NCBI GenBank assembly: GCA_900542575.1
Contig: UQOE01000009.1
Span: 5,874 to 69,873 of the forward strand
Direction: 5' to 3'
Source: an uncultured Oscillospiraceae bacterium
GTDB lineage: Bacteria; Bacillota; Clostridia; Oscillospirales; Acutalibacteraceae
DNA length: 64,000 nucleotides
In this document: in pieces, positions 14,310-22,729 of the stretch
How positions within the stretch are numbered: position 1 is the first letter of the stretch
Layout of the letters: every line of letters starts with the position of its first letter
The notes under the pieces: generated by a model
Databases searched by the model: none
The model's input: only the letters and a program-made list of their open reading frames with translations
Told to the model about the DNA's origin: nothing
Program-made: the position numbers and the translations under genes

Positions 14310-15491
14310 TCACCGCTCCCCTCTGCGGACAAAGAGGAACTTCACGTTTTCCACCGCCCGATCGATCATGGGCGCGTAGTCCATGTTGGCCTCCGCCGCC
14401 TCAATCTTTTCCAGCGAGGGGTGCAGCTTCGGGTGCTTCGGCGTGAAAACCGTGCAGCAGTCCTCGTAGGGCTCGATGGAGGTGTCGTAGGTCCCGATTT
14501 TCCGGGAGGTGTCGACGATGTCGATTTTGTCGGTGCCAATGAGAGGGCGCAGGACCGGGAGATCGGCCGCCGCGTCGGTGCAGCGGATGGCATCCAGCGT
14601 CTGGCTGGCCACCTGGCCCAGGCTCTCGCCGGTAATCAGGGCGCCGCAGTCGTTTTCTGCGGCAATGCGGCTCGCCACGCGCATCATCATGCGGCGCATG
14701 ATGACCGTGAACATCTCTTCGGGGCAGTCGTCCTTGATGTGTTCCTGGATTTCGGTAAACGGGACGATGAAAAATTTCATATTACCGGCGTACTCCGCCA
14801 CCTCATACATGAGGTCCGTGACCTTCTCCTCCGCCCGGGCGCTGGTGTACGGCGGCGATGCAAAATGAATTCCGGTCAGCACCAGGCCGCGCTTGGCCAT
14901 GGTATAGGCCGCGACGGGGCTGTCGAGACCGCCGGAGATGAGGATGGCGGCCTTGCCGCTGGTTCCGACGGGAAGTCCGCCGGCACCTTTGAGCTGGTTG
15001 CCGTGTATGTATGCGCCCTTCTGCCGAACTTCGACGTTGACGACGAGGTCCGGATTGTGGACATCGACCGAGAGATTCGGGTGGCGCTTCAGCAGGTAGC
15101 CGCCCATCTCCCGGGAGATCTCCGGGCTCTTCAGCGGAAAGCTCTTGTCCGCCCGCCGGGATTCGACCTTAAATGTCCGGATCATATCCAGCTCATCGCC
15201 GAGGTATTCCTCCGCTGTGCGGAGAATCGTCTGCATCTCTTTTTCGCAGACGGCGGCGCGGGAGTAGGCCGCAATGCCGAAGACCTTGCCGACCTCCTCG
15301 GCCGCCTGGTCCATGTCGGCGTCCTCCTCCAGAGGCTCAATGACGATGGTGGACTGGGACTTCGTCATCTCAAACTTCATCAGAGGCTTGAGACGGCGCT
15401 TTAAGTTGCGCATCAGAGCGCTCTCAAAAGAACCGCGGTTCAGACCTTTCAGGGCGAGCTCGCCGTTCTTGATTAAAATGATCTCTTTCAT
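14310..15491 (-). CDS. thiI: tRNA 4-thiouridine synthase / thiamine sulfur carrier enzyme ThiI
   Basis: 393 residues: N-terminal ferredoxin-like and THUMP domains (about 1-165) and a PP-loop ATPase with LISGGLDSPVAAY (about 184-196). GESLGQVASQTLDAI and RPLIGTDKIDI are conserved ThiI motifs. There is no C-terminal rhodanese domain, so it is the short Firmicute form that takes sulfur directly from a dedicated cysteine desulfurase. It adenylates U8 of tRNA and inserts sulfur. The nifS-like gene is immediately upstream (8-nt gap), which fits that partnership. Confidence 0.95.
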   Translation of the reverse strand: MKEIILIKNGELALKGLNRGSFESALMRNLKRRLKPLMKFEMTKSQSTIVIEPLEEDADMDQAAEEVGKVFGIAAYSRAAVCEKEMQTILRTAEEYLGDELDMIRTFKVESRRADKSFPLKSPEISREMGGYLLKRHPNLSVDVHNPDLVVNVEVRQKGAYIHGNQLKGAGGLPVGTSGKAAILISGGLDSPVAAYTMAKRGLVLTGIHFASPPYTSARAEEKVTDLMYEVAEYAGNMKFFIVPFTEIQEHIKDDCPEEMFTVIMRRMMMRVASRIAAENDCGALITGESLGQVASQTLDAIRCTDAAADLPVLRPLIGTDKIDIVDTSRKIGTYDTSIEPYEDCCTVFTPKHPKLHPSLEKIEAAEANMDYAPMIDRAVENVKFLFVRRGER

Positions 15492-15499
15492 ACTGGCTC

Positions 15500-16630
15500 C
15501 TATCCATGTTTGCGGAGAGTGGCGATGGCCTCCCGAATGGCGGCGGCGGTGTAATCCACTTCCTCCTGCGTGTTATAGCGCGAAAAACTGATGCGCACCG
15601 CGGAATCGATGCGTTCCGGCGACAGGCCCATCTCCTGCAGCACCCGGCTGCGATGCCCTTTGGAGCACGCGGAGCCAGTGGAGACATAAATACCCCGCTC
15701 CGACAGGAAGTTCCGCAGGACCTCCGACGGAATGCCCGGCACGGACAGATTCAGCACATACGGGAGCGCTTCCTTCGCTGAGTTGACGACGACGCCGACC
15801 CCCTGAACCTGTTCCACCAAGGAGTCCCGTAGCGCCTGCACATGGGCGCGATTCGCGGACAGATCTCCGACTGCGGCTGCCGCCGCGGCGAAGCCCGCAA
15901 TATTCGGCATGGCCTCGGTCCCGGAGCGGAGCCCCCGCTCCTGGCCGCCGCCGAGCAGGTAGGGCTTCAGGCGGACGCCTTTGCGGACGTACAGGAAACC
16001 GACGCCCTTGGGGCCGTGAATTTTATGGCCGCTGGCCGAGAGCAGATCGACCCCGAGCTGTTTCGGGTTCAGCGGCATCTTGCCATAGGCCTGCACGCAG
16101 TCCGTATGGATGAGCGCCGGCGCGCCGGCCCGCCGCACCGCGGCCGCGGCCGCTTTGACCGGCTGAATGCTGCCCACCTCGTTGTTGACCATCATCATAC
16201 TGACGAGGATGGTCTTCGGCGTGACCGCATCTGTCAGGTCCGCCTTGCTGACGGTCCCTGCGGAGTCCACCGGCAGCCGAACCACCTCAAAGCCGAACTC
16301 CTCCAGCCGCTTCATGGGCTCCTCGACGCTCGGGTGCTCAATGTCCGTTGTGACAATTCGTTTGCCCCTGCGGCGAAGCGCCAGGGCACTGCCGAAAATG
16401 GCGAGATTGTTGCTGTCCGTTCCGCAGCCGGTGAAAATGATTTCCTCCGGCAGGGCCCGAAGCGTGGCGGCGACAGTTTTCCGGCACTCCGTCAGGAAAC
16501 GGTTCGCGTCGTCCCCGGGTTTGTGCAGCGAAGACGGGTTGCCCCAGCGGTTGGTCAGGGCGTCTACTGCAGCATCCACGGCCTCCTGGCAGGGTTTGGT
16601 CGTGGCACTGTTATCGAAATAGCATTCCAT
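15500..16630 (-). CDS. nifS: Cysteine desulfurase (NifS/IscS family)
   Basis: 376 residues. The PLP lysine is in SASGHKIHGPKGVG (about 200-213), with HTDCVQAYGK before it, and the active-site Cys is in STGSACSKGHRS (about 318-329). The short loop around this Cys fits group I NifS/IscS enzymes. It removes sulfur from cysteine and passes the persulfide, here most likely to ThiI encoded 8 nt downstream. The 3-nt gap to rpe upstream shows co-transcription. Confidence 0.94.
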   Translation of the reverse strand: MECYFDNSATTKPCQEAVDAAVDALTNRWGNPSSLHKPGDDANRFLTECRKTVAATLRALPEEIIFTGCGTDSNNLAIFGSALALRRRGKRIVTTDIEHPSVEEPMKRLEEFGFEVVRLPVDSAGTVSKADLTDAVTPKTILVSMMMVNNEVGSIQPVKAAAAAVRRAGAPALIHTDCVQAYGKMPLNPKQLGVDLLSASGHKIHGPKGVGFLYVRKGVRLKPYLLGGGQERGLRSGTEAMPNIAGFAAAAAAVGDLSANRAHVQALRDSLVEQVQGVGVVVNSAKEALPYVLNLSVPGIPSEVLRNFLSERGIYVSTGSACSKGHRSRVLQEMGLSPERIDSAVRISFSRYNTQEEVDYTAAAIREAIATLRKHG

Positions 16631-16633
16631 GGA

Positions 16634-17314
16634 TTATGCAAAGTCCTTCATATAAGATTCATCGGCGTTCTTCCGCAGCCGTGCGATCATTTCCGCCGCA
16701 TCGGGTGCGCGAAAGATCGTGCTGCCGGAGACGAAGCAGTTGGCCCCGCCGGCGGCACAGAGTCCGATATTTTCCGCGTTGATTCCGCCGTCCACCTGGA
16801 TGATGAGGTCTTTCCGGCCGCGGCGCTGCGCCTCGGCGCGGACCGCTTTGATTTTCGGCACCATATCTGCCATAAATGACTGCCCGCCGAACCCGGGCTC
16901 TACGGTCATAACCAGGACCATCTCCAGACCGTCCAGGTACGGGAATACCGCTTCCGCCGGCGTCCCCGGCTTCAGGGCAATGCCTGCTTTCATGTTATGC
17001 TCGTGGATAGCACGCACGGTCTCGGCCGGATCGGAATCCGATTCCAGGTGGAAATCAAAATAATCGGTCCCTGCGTCGGCAAAGGGGGCCACATAGGCGA
17101 GCGGATCCGAGATCATCAGATGGACATCGGCGACGCCCTTCTGGGTCTTCGTCAGACTCTTGACCACCGGGACGCCGATGGTGATGTTCGGGACAAAGTG
17201 GCCGTCCATGACGTCGTAGTGCATCCACTCGGCACCGGACGCCTCCATGCGCGCAATCTCCTCGCCCATACGGGCGAAGTCGCAGGAAAGAAGAGACGGG
17301 GAAATGATAGCCAT
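16634..17314 (-). CDS. rpe: Ribulose-phosphate 3-epimerase
   Basis: 226 residues from the ATG preceded by AGGAGG at 6 nt; the frame is open further upstream but those residues do not match the family. SPSLLSCDFARMG is the N-terminal signature, HYDVMDGHFVPNITIG carries metal-binding Asp and His, LVMTVEPGFGGQSFM and VDGGINAENI are the catalytic and phosphate-binding parts. It interconverts ribulose-5-P and xylulose-5-P in the pentose phosphate pathway. It is the first gene of an apparent eight-gene unit down to the CinA-like gene. Confidence 0.96.
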   Translation of the reverse strand: MAIISPSLLSCDFARMGEEIARMEASGAEWMHYDVMDGHFVPNITIGVPVVKSLTKTQKGVADVHLMISDPLAYVAPFADAGTDYFDFHLESDSDPAETVRAIHEHNMKAGIALKPGTPAEAVFPYLDGLEMVLVMTVEPGFGGQSFMADMVPKIKAVRAEAQRRGRKDLIIQVDGGINAENIGLCAAGGANCFVSGSTIFRAPDAAEMIARLRKNADESYMKDFA

Positions 17315-17365
17315 AAGCAGCCTCCTGAAAGAACGAATTACTAAAACAATAATAAAGTTTATCAT

Positions 17366-17397
17366 AATATAAAAAAATAGGAAGCGAAAAATGTCAA
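17366..17397 (-). promoter_or_regulatory. Promoter of the rpe operon
   Basis: Minus-strand TTGACA (17397-17392) followed after about 17-20 bp by a T/A-rich -10 (TTTTAT/TATATT). The -35 is consensus; the exact -10 is ambiguous. Confidence 0.65.
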
Positions 17398-17467
17398 GGG
17401 GTTCCTGAAAATTTAAGATTTGGAAGGCGCGTGCAGACAAGATGTTCGCAGAATCCGGAATTTGTGC

Positions 17468-17496
17468 TTTTCACTAAATGGAAAATATGCTATCAT
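17468..17496 (+). promoter_or_regulatory. Probable promoter of hom-lysC
   Basis: TTTTCA (17468-17473), 17-bp spacer, TATCAT (17491-17496), about 40 nt before the hom start. Confidence 0.5.
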
Positions 17497-17539
17497 TCTA
17501 GCAATTCTATTTATTTAAACCTATTAAGGGGGATTTTCC

Positions 17540-18778
17540 ATGAATATCGCTGTATTGGGCTACGGCACAGTCGGCTCAGGCGTGGTTGAAATCATCAACA
17601 CGAAGCACGATGTCATTCTGGGCAGAAATTCGAAAGAGGATCTCAACGTCAAATACATCCTCGACCTCAAGGATTTTCCGGACGACCCCAATCACGACAA
17701 AATCGTCCACGACTTCAACACCATCCTGGAGGATGAGTCTGTTGAAATCGTCGCCGAAGTCATGGGCGGCGTTCATCCGGCTTACGACTTCTCCGCTGCG
17801 GCACTGGCTGCCGGCAAACACGTCGTCACCTCCAACAAAGAGCTGGTCTCCAAGAAAGGCGCCGAGCTCATTGCCATTGCCAAGGAGCACAACGTCAACT
17901 ACATGTTCGAGGCAAGCGTCGGCGGCGGAATTCCGGTTCTGCGTCCCATCGCATTCGACCTCGCCGGCAACAATATTGAAAAAATCAACGGCATCCTGAA
18001 CGGAACCACGAACTTCATCCTCTCCAAGATGATCTTCGAGAACCTCACCTTCGAGGACGCCCTGAAGATTGCACAGGACAACGGCTATGCCGAGAAAGAT
18101 CCCACCGCCGACGTCGAGGGCATCGACGCCGTCCGCAAGATCTCCATCCTGAACAACCTGGGCTTCGGCTTCGGCGTCAACCCGGACGAAGTTCACACCG
18201 AGGGCATCACCCACATCACGCTGGAAGATGTCGCCTATGCCGAGAACTATGACTGTGTCATCAAGCTCCTCGGCACTGCGGAAAAGCTCCCGGACGGCAA
18301 GAACTATATCCTCGTCGGCCCGGCCTTCGTCCCGAAGACCAGCATGCTTGCCAAAGTAGACGGCGTCCTCAACGCAGTCATGATCCACGGCGACAACGTC
18401 GGCGACGTCATGTTCTACGGCCCCGGCGCCGGCAAACTTCCGACTGCCTCCGCCGTCGTCGGTGACATTGTCGACTGCGCCAACCACAAGGACGAGCGCC
18501 GCACTCTCAACTGGGGTGACGAAGACATGTCCCGCATTGCGGACTACATGGAAGTCCCGAACAAATACTATATCCGCCTGAAAGTTACCGACCCGGACAA
18601 CGTCCAGCACGAAGTCCGTGAGGCTTTCGGCAGCATCTATCTGCTCGCCAGAAGCGGCGCCTACAACCAGGAGCTCGCCTTCATTACCGAGAAACTGACA
18701 GAAAAAGAAGTCCGTGCGAAACTCGACTCCCTGTCCTCGGTCAAGCTCAAATCGCTGATCCGCGTAGCCGACTGCTGA
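17540..18778 (+). CDS. hom: Homoserine dehydrogenase
   Basis: 412 residues. GYGTVGSGVVEI (about 7-18) is the nucleotide-binding loop, ASVGGGIPVLRP and NGILNGTTNFILSKM the substrate region, DPTADVEGIDAVRKISIL the PROSITE-type signature, and GPGAGKLPTASAVVGDI the family C-terminal catalytic-domain motif. Residues about 340-412 form an ACT-like regulatory domain, so threonine feedback is likely. It reduces aspartate semialdehyde to homoserine. It shares a transcript with lysC 16 nt downstream. Confidence 0.97.
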   Translation: MNIAVLGYGTVGSGVVEIINTKHDVILGRNSKEDLNVKYILDLKDFPDDPNHDKIVHDFNTILEDESVEIVAEVMGGVHPAYDFSAAALAAGKHVVTSNKELVSKKGAELIAIAKEHNVNYMFEASVGGGIPVLRPIAFDLAGNNIEKINGILNGTTNFILSKMIFENLTFEDALKIAQDNGYAEKDPTADVEGIDAVRKISILNNLGFGFGVNPDEVHTEGITHITLEDVAYAENYDCVIKLLGTAEKLPDGKNYILVGPAFVPKTSMLAKVDGVLNAVMIHGDNVGDVMFYGPGAGKLPTASAVVGDIVDCANHKDERRTLNWGDEDMSRIADYMEVPNKYYIRLKVTDPDNVQHEVREAFGSIYLLARSGAYNQELAFITEKLTEKEVRAKLDSLSSVKLKSLIRVADC

Positions 18779-18794
18779 TCTAAGGAGGACAACA

Positions 18795-20009
18795 ATGGCT
18801 TTATTCGTACAGAAATTCGGCGGCTCTTCCGTCGCCAATGCCGAGCGCGTCAACAACGTCGCCGACATCGTCGCCAAGACCTATCTCGACGGCAATGACG
18901 TTGTGGTCGTTGTCTCCGCACAGGGCGACACCACCGACGATCTCATCGCCAAGGCAAACGAGATCAACCCCAAGGCCTCCAAGCGCGAGATGGACCAGCT
19001 CCTCTGCGCCGGCGAGGAGATCTCCATTGCACTCCTGGCCATGGCCCTGCAGAAGCGCCGCATTCCGGTTATCTCCCTGCTCGGCTGGCAGGCCGGCTTC
19101 TATGCCAGCTCCGCCTACACCAGCGCCCGCATCCACAAAGTCGACTGCGACCGCGTCCGCTCCGAGCTGGACAAAAACAAGGTTGTCGTCGTCGCCGGCT
19201 TCCAGGGCATCAACAAATACGATGACCTGACCACCTTCGGCCGCGGCGGTTCGGACACCTCGGCCGTCGCCCTTGCCGCCTCCCTGAACGCTGACAGCTG
19301 TCAGTTCTGGAAGGACGTCCGCGGTGTCTACACCACCGATCCGCGCAAGGTTCCGAACGCAAAGAAACTCAACGAGATCACCTACGACGAGATGCTGGAG
19401 CTCTCCACGCTGGGCGCCCAGGTCCTGAACAACCGCTCCGTCGAGATGGCCAAGAAATACAATGTCCCCCTGGAGGTCCGCTCCAGTCTTGAACCCGATA
19501 TCCCAGGCACAATAGTCAAGGAGGTTGCCAAAGTGGAAAAGATGCTCATCCGCGGTGTCACCAAAGACACCCATGCCGCCCGTATCTCTGTTCTGAAACT
19601 CCCGGACGAGCCGGGTGTCGCCTTCCGCCTTTTCCAGGCCCTCGCCCAGAAGCGGGTCAACGTCGATATCATCCTGCAGTCCGTCGGCCGCGACGAGACC
19701 AAGGACATCTCTTTCACCGTCCGCGACACCGACGTCGACATCGCCAAAGAGGCCGTTCTCAACACCTTCGAGGAGATTGACGAGAACAACATCAAAGTGG
19801 ACACCAACGTTACCAAGGTCTCCATCGTCGGAGCCGGTATGGAATCCCACCCGGGCACCGCAGCCAAGATGTTCGAAGCCCTCTACTCCGCCGGCATCAA
19901 CATTTCCATGATCTCCACCTCGGAAATCAAGATCTCCGTTCTCGTGGCCACCCCCGACGCGGACAAAGCAGTCGCCGCCGTCCACGCCGCCTTCTTCCCG
20001 GAGAACTGA
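18795..20009 (+). CDS. lysC: Aspartate kinase with internal start for a small ACT subunit
   Basis: 404 residues. KFGGSSVANAERV (about 7-19) is the kinase signature, then GRGGSDTSAVALAASL (about 150-165) for ATP/aspartate binding, and two ACT domains from about 260 on (ISVLKLPDEPGVAF, VSIVGAGMESHPG). It phosphorylates aspartate, the first step toward Lys, Thr and Met. Inside the gene AAGGAGG (19518-19524) stands 8 nt before an in-frame GTG (19533, codon 247) and an ATG at codon 250; this matches the alpha/beta two-subunit arrangement known from B. subtilis aspartokinase II. TAAGGAGG precedes the main start. Confidence 0.96.
   Translation: MALFVQKFGGSSVANAERVNNVADIVAKTYLDGNDVVVVVSAQGDTTDDLIAKANEINPKASKREMDQLLCAGEEISIALLAMALQKRRIPVISLLGWQAGFYASSAYTSARIHKVDCDRVRSELDKNKVVVVAGFQGINKYDDLTTFGRGGSDTSAVALAASLNADSCQFWKDVRGVYTTDPRKVPNAKKLNEITYDEMLELSTLGAQVLNNRSVEMAKKYNVPLEVRSSLEPDIPGTIVKEVAKVEKMLIRGVTKDTHAARISVLKLPDEPGVAFRLFQALAQKRVNVDIILQSVGRDETKDISFTVRDTDVDIAKEAVLNTFEEIDENNIKVDTNVTKVSIVGAGMESHPGTAAKMFEALYSAGINISMISTSEIKISVLVATPDADKAVAAVHAAFFPEN
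19518..19535 (+). promoter_or_regulatory. Internal ribosome site and GTG start for the LysC beta subunit
   Basis: AAGGAGG-8 nt-GTG in frame with lysC; the product would be about 158 residues comprising the two ACT domains. Confidence 0.7.
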
Positions 20010-20028
20010 CGCAGATTAAATCGATTTG

Positions 20029-20045
20029 AAAAAGGACCGCCTTCC
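20029..20045 (+). terminator. Left arm of the hom-lysC terminator, split by the IS
   Basis: AAAAAGGACCGC (20029-20040) is complementary to GCGGTCCTTTTT at 21515-21526. Joining the sequence across the IS and removing one TCC copy gives a 12-bp hairpin with loop CTTCCA, a normal bidirectional terminator. Confidence 0.88.
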
Positions 20046-20053
20046 TGATATGT

Positions 20054-20085
20054 ACCCTCCTTACTGGACACCCAGTAGGGAGGGT
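20054..20085 (+). promoter_or_regulatory. Hairpin at the IS left end covering the orfA ribosome site
   Basis: ACCCTCCTTACTGG (20054-20067) pairs over 14 bp with 20072-20085, including the GGGAGGGT ribosome site of orfA. RNA reading in from outside would hide this site; such hairpins limit transposase synthesis from read-through in other IS elements. Confidence 0.65.
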
Positions 20086-20091
20086 ATTGTT

Positions 20092-20655
20092 TTGCGTTAT
20101 TCATACGAGTTCAAAATGAAATGCGTGGAGATGTATAAAAAGGGTGAGTATCCAGATACTCCGGAAGGGATTGAAACCTGCAACTTTCACATTACAATTC
20201 GCAGATGGGTAAGAATCGTAGACTCCTGTGGACCGGAAGCATTAAGACATAAATCTCATAACAAAGTCTGGACAGCAAAAGACCGTTACGAATTAGTTGC
20301 CAGAGTGATTGCTGGCGAGTCAATACAAGCAGTTGCATATTCTGTTGGTATTTCTCATGGTCAACTATATAACTGGGTATGTAAATATAAGACTCTAGGA
20401 TATAATGGGCTAAAAGAATTAAATAAAGGAAGGCCAACGGAGAATCCTAAAATGAAAAAGAATCCTGGTTCTCGAAATATCGAGGAATCTGAGCACGAAG
20501 AACTGATCCGCTTAAGAGCGGAAAACGAGTACTTAAGAACAGAAAATGCAGTAATAAAAAAAGAAATCGCCTTGAGGGAAGAAAAGCAGGCTGCGCAACT
20601 CAGGGCGAAAAAGCGCAGATTGTCAAAGAACTCCGTGAAGAAGGATATCAATTAA
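20092..20655 (+). CDS. IS3-family transposase OrfA (helix-turn-helix protein)
   Basis: 187 residues from TTG (20092), 6 nt after GGGAGGGT. The N-terminus YSYEFKMKCVEMYKKGEYP and two HTH regions (about 55-75, SIQAVAYSVGISHGQLYNWV) are typical; a leucine-zipper-like coil follows (LIRLRAENEYLRTENAVIKKEIALRE, key heptads at about 130-155). It binds the IS ends. The frame of OrfB overlaps its 3' part by -1, and AAAAAG at 20608-20613 could be the slip site for making the OrfAB transposase. Confidence 0.9.
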   Translation: MRYSYEFKMKCVEMYKKGEYPDTPEGIETCNFHITIRRWVRIVDSCGPEALRHKSHNKVWTAKDRYELVARVIAGESIQAVAYSVGISHGQLYNWVCKYKTLGYNGLKELNKGRPTENPKMKKNPGSRNIEESEHEELIRLRAENEYLRTENAVIKKEIALREEKQAAQLRAKKRRLSKNSVKKDIN

Positions 20656-20672
20656 AACATCTTCTTAAAGCA

Positions 20673-21467
20673 ATGAAACTGGCCAAATCGACATATTATT
20701 TCGAGCTTGGGAAGAAAAGCAAATTTGAAGAACGAAATAAAGAAATTACCCAAGAAATACAAACTATCTATCGTAAGAACTACGGCAGATATGGCGTAAG
20801 ACGGGTATATAAAGAACTGCACAGTAAAGGCTATAACGTCAATCACAAACGTGTCCAGAGAATTATGCATGAGGAAGGCTTGTTCGGGAAACGGCCAAAA
20901 GCAAAGTATCATTCTTACAAAGGAACAGTTGGTGAAACCGCAGAAAACATTATTAACGGAGATTTCACTGCAGATGCTCCACTTAAGAAATGGACAACAG
21001 ATGTTTCTCAATTTAGCTTTTCCTGGGGAAAATGTTATTTGTCACCAATTCTGGATATGGCTACAAACGAAATAATTGCTTATGACCTTTCGCTGCATCC
21101 AAACTTGGAACAAGTTAAGCGAATGCTCAATCAAGCCTTTCAGAAATTCCCCAACGTATCCGGGTTAATACTTCATTCCGATCAGGGGTGGCAGTACCAA
21201 CACAAATACTATAGAAGTAAACTGAAAGAGTTTGGTGTCATTCAATCAATGTCCCGAAAGGGAAATTGCTATGACAATTGCATCATGGAAACATTCTTCG
21301 GCAGAATGAAGACAGAGATGTATTACGGAAGCCAGAAAGGATATAAGTCCTTTGAAGACTTTACGAAAGCAGTAGATAAATATATTTATTACTACAACAA
21401 TGAAAGGATTCAAAAGAAAACAAAATGGATGCCCCCTGTAAAATACAGGGAAGCATCCATGAATTAA
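20673..21467 (+). CDS. IS3-family transposase OrfB (DDE catalytic domain)
   Basis: 264 residues from the first ATG; the same frame is open upstream to the AAAAAG at 20608 (EKAQIVKELREEGYQLKHLL), so the functional protein is probably an OrfAB fusion by -1 frameshift. RYGVRRVYKEL is the HTH_21 region; the catalytic triad is Asp in KKWTTDVSQF, Asp in ILHSDQGWQYQ and Glu in CIMETFFGRMKTE, with 35 residues between the last two as in the rve fold. It cuts and joins IS ends. Confidence 0.95.
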   Translation: MKLAKSTYYFELGKKSKFEERNKEITQEIQTIYRKNYGRYGVRRVYKELHSKGYNVNHKRVQRIMHEEGLFGKRPKAKYHSYKGTVGETAENIINGDFTADAPLKKWTTDVSQFSFSWGKCYLSPILDMATNEIIAYDLSLHPNLEQVKRMLNQAFQKFPNVSGLILHSDQGWQYQHKYYRSKLKEFGVIQSMSRKGNCYDNCIMETFFGRMKTEMYYGSQKGYKSFEDFTKAVDKYIYYYNNERIQKKTKWMPPVKYREASMN

Positions 21468-21510
21468 GCCGCTTCAAAATCAATGTGTCCAGTTTATTGG
21501 GTACATATCA

Positions 21511-21526
21511 TCCAGCGGTCCTTTTT
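21511..21526 (+). terminator. Right arm of the split hom-lysC terminator
   Basis: TCC target duplicate (21511-21513) followed by A and GCGGTCCTTTTT (21515-21526), the partner of 20029-20040. Confidence 0.88.
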
Positions 21527-21540
21527 GTGTCTTCTATTGC

Positions 21541-21574
21541 AAAAACGCCGCCCCGGGGAGCACCTGGGACGGCG
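21541..21574 (-). terminator. Terminator after the unknown gene at 21599
   Basis: Minus-strand CGCCGTCCC / GGGGCGGCG stem (21574-21566, 21554-21546) followed by TTTTT. Confidence 0.82.
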
Positions 21575-21598
21575 ATCAAACATTCTGAATCGAGCGGA

Positions 21599-22570
21599 TT
21601 ATTTGGTGTTGGCGTTGAGAGAGGCCAGGGCGGTCTTCTGGGCACGCTCCTTGGCAGTGGGCTTGTAGGCCTTCGGGTGATAGTACTTGTCCAGCTTCTT
21701 CTGCGTGTTGCCCTTGCGGAAGTAGCGGATGATGTTCTGGACCGGTGGGCGCAGGGTGTCGCTCATCCAGGTCATGGCGTACTCGACCGTCGCATCGTCC
21801 TCTTTAGCCAGACCGACGCCGAGCACTGAGACAGCGACCAGGCTCTGCGTGTCCTTTTCGCCCTCGTCGTAGAAGAGATTCAGAGCGCGGAACAGGCGCT
21901 TCAGGACCTGGCGGTCCTTAGACTTGATGGCGCCGATGACCGGTTCCGTCACGTTGTCCTGGATGTACTCCTCCGGCAGGAAGCGGCCGTACTGGTCAAT
22001 GTTTTCGTCGGCTTTGCCGCGGAGATCCGGGAAAATGCCCTCAAGGCGATAGGCGAGATCCAGCGCGTCGAACTGCTCGTCGGCGCGTTTGCCCTTCTTG
22101 TGGGCGTTGGTCGTCTTCGGATTTTTCGCATTCTTTTTTGCCGGGGCAGCCGTCTTTTTCTTTCCGGCCGGAGCGGAGCTGCCGCCCTTCTTCTTCGATT
22201 TGTCGACGGCCTCATAGACGGGGTCTATTCCGAAGAAAGTGGCAATGCAGTCAATAATCTCATTGCCGGCAGAGCGAAGGTCTTTCTGGCCCCAGTCCTC
22301 GTTCTGGTTCTCAAAGAGCGTCTCGGAGAGCTCATGGAACTCGTTTTCGCCTGATTTGGCGGCGAGAATTTTCATGGTGCTTCCGGAGAACTCCAGGCGC
22401 GCCGTGCCGGCGCTGCCCTCGTAGTTGACAGAGGTCAGGCTGGTGTCCGACGTGTCAATGCTGGCATGGTCCTTGGAGTCTGGGACCTCTTTGGCCTCCA
22501 AGCCGGCATTTGCCATGGTGCCGCTGATCTGCTTCATGAGCGTGCGGATGGCTTCGATAGTGTCGATCAT
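21599..22570 (-). CDS. Unknown cytoplasmic protein with Lys/Ala-rich linker
   Basis: 323 residues in two parts: an N-terminal region (about 1-125) containing EFSGSTMKILAAKSGENEFHELS, a basic Lys/Ala/Pro linker (about 126-165, KKKTAAPAKKNAK), and a helical C-terminal region (about 170-323) with AIKSKDRQVLKRLFRALNLFY and VEYAMTWMSDTLRPPVQNIIRYF. No signal peptide or membrane segment. I do not recognise the family. It stands alone in its orientation between the IS/terminator and the divergent ddl promoter. Confidence 0.75.
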   Translation of the reverse strand: MIDTIEAIRTLMKQISGTMANAGLEAKEVPDSKDHASIDTSDTSLTSVNYEGSAGTARLEFSGSTMKILAAKSGENEFHELSETLFENQNEDWGQKDLRSAGNEIIDCIATFFGIDPVYEAVDKSKKKGGSSAPAGKKKTAAPAKKNAKNPKTTNAHKKGKRADEQFDALDLAYRLEGIFPDLRGKADENIDQYGRFLPEEYIQDNVTEPVIGAIKSKDRQVLKRLFRALNLFYDEGEKDTQSLVAVSVLGVGLAKEDDATVEYAMTWMSDTLRPPVQNIIRYFRKGNTQKKLDKYYHPKAYKPTAKERAQKTALASLNANTK

Positions 22571-22650
22571 ATCTATTACCTCTTATATATCTCGATGGTA
22601 AAACATATGAATTTTACCATAGCCTGTGCCCTTTGTCATCACATTTTTCG

Positions 22651-22679
22651 TTGCACGCCCTAATTGCTTATGATAGAAT
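22651..22679 (+). promoter_or_regulatory. Promoter of the ddl-argS operon
   Basis: TTGCAC (22651-22656), 17-bp spacer, TAGAAT (22674-22679), about 50 nt before the ddl start. Confidence 0.7.
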
Positions 22680-22729
22680 CTTAGCCGTATAACATGAAGT
22701 CTGTTAGTTTCTCCGGGAGGGCAAACGCC

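Larger units (their letters stand above)
20046..21510 (+). mobile_element. IS3-family (IS150-like) insertion sequence
   Basis: 1465 bp bounded by imperfect inverted repeats starting TGATATGTACCC (20046-20057) and ending GGGTACATATCA (21499-21510), extending with TGGACAC/GTGTCCA inside. A 3-bp target duplication TCC flanks it (20043-20045 and 21511-21513). It contains orfA and orfB in overlapping frames. Base composition is clearly more A+T-rich than the surrounding genes, consistent with recent arrival. It landed in the loop of the hom-lysC terminator. The two ORFs are intact, so it may be active. Confidence 0.95.

Noticed and set aside
17576..18877. 433-residue minus-strand frame opposite hom
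   Set aside because: It is a shadow of the strongly biased codon use in hom/lysC; hom has complete enzyme motifs in the plus frame.
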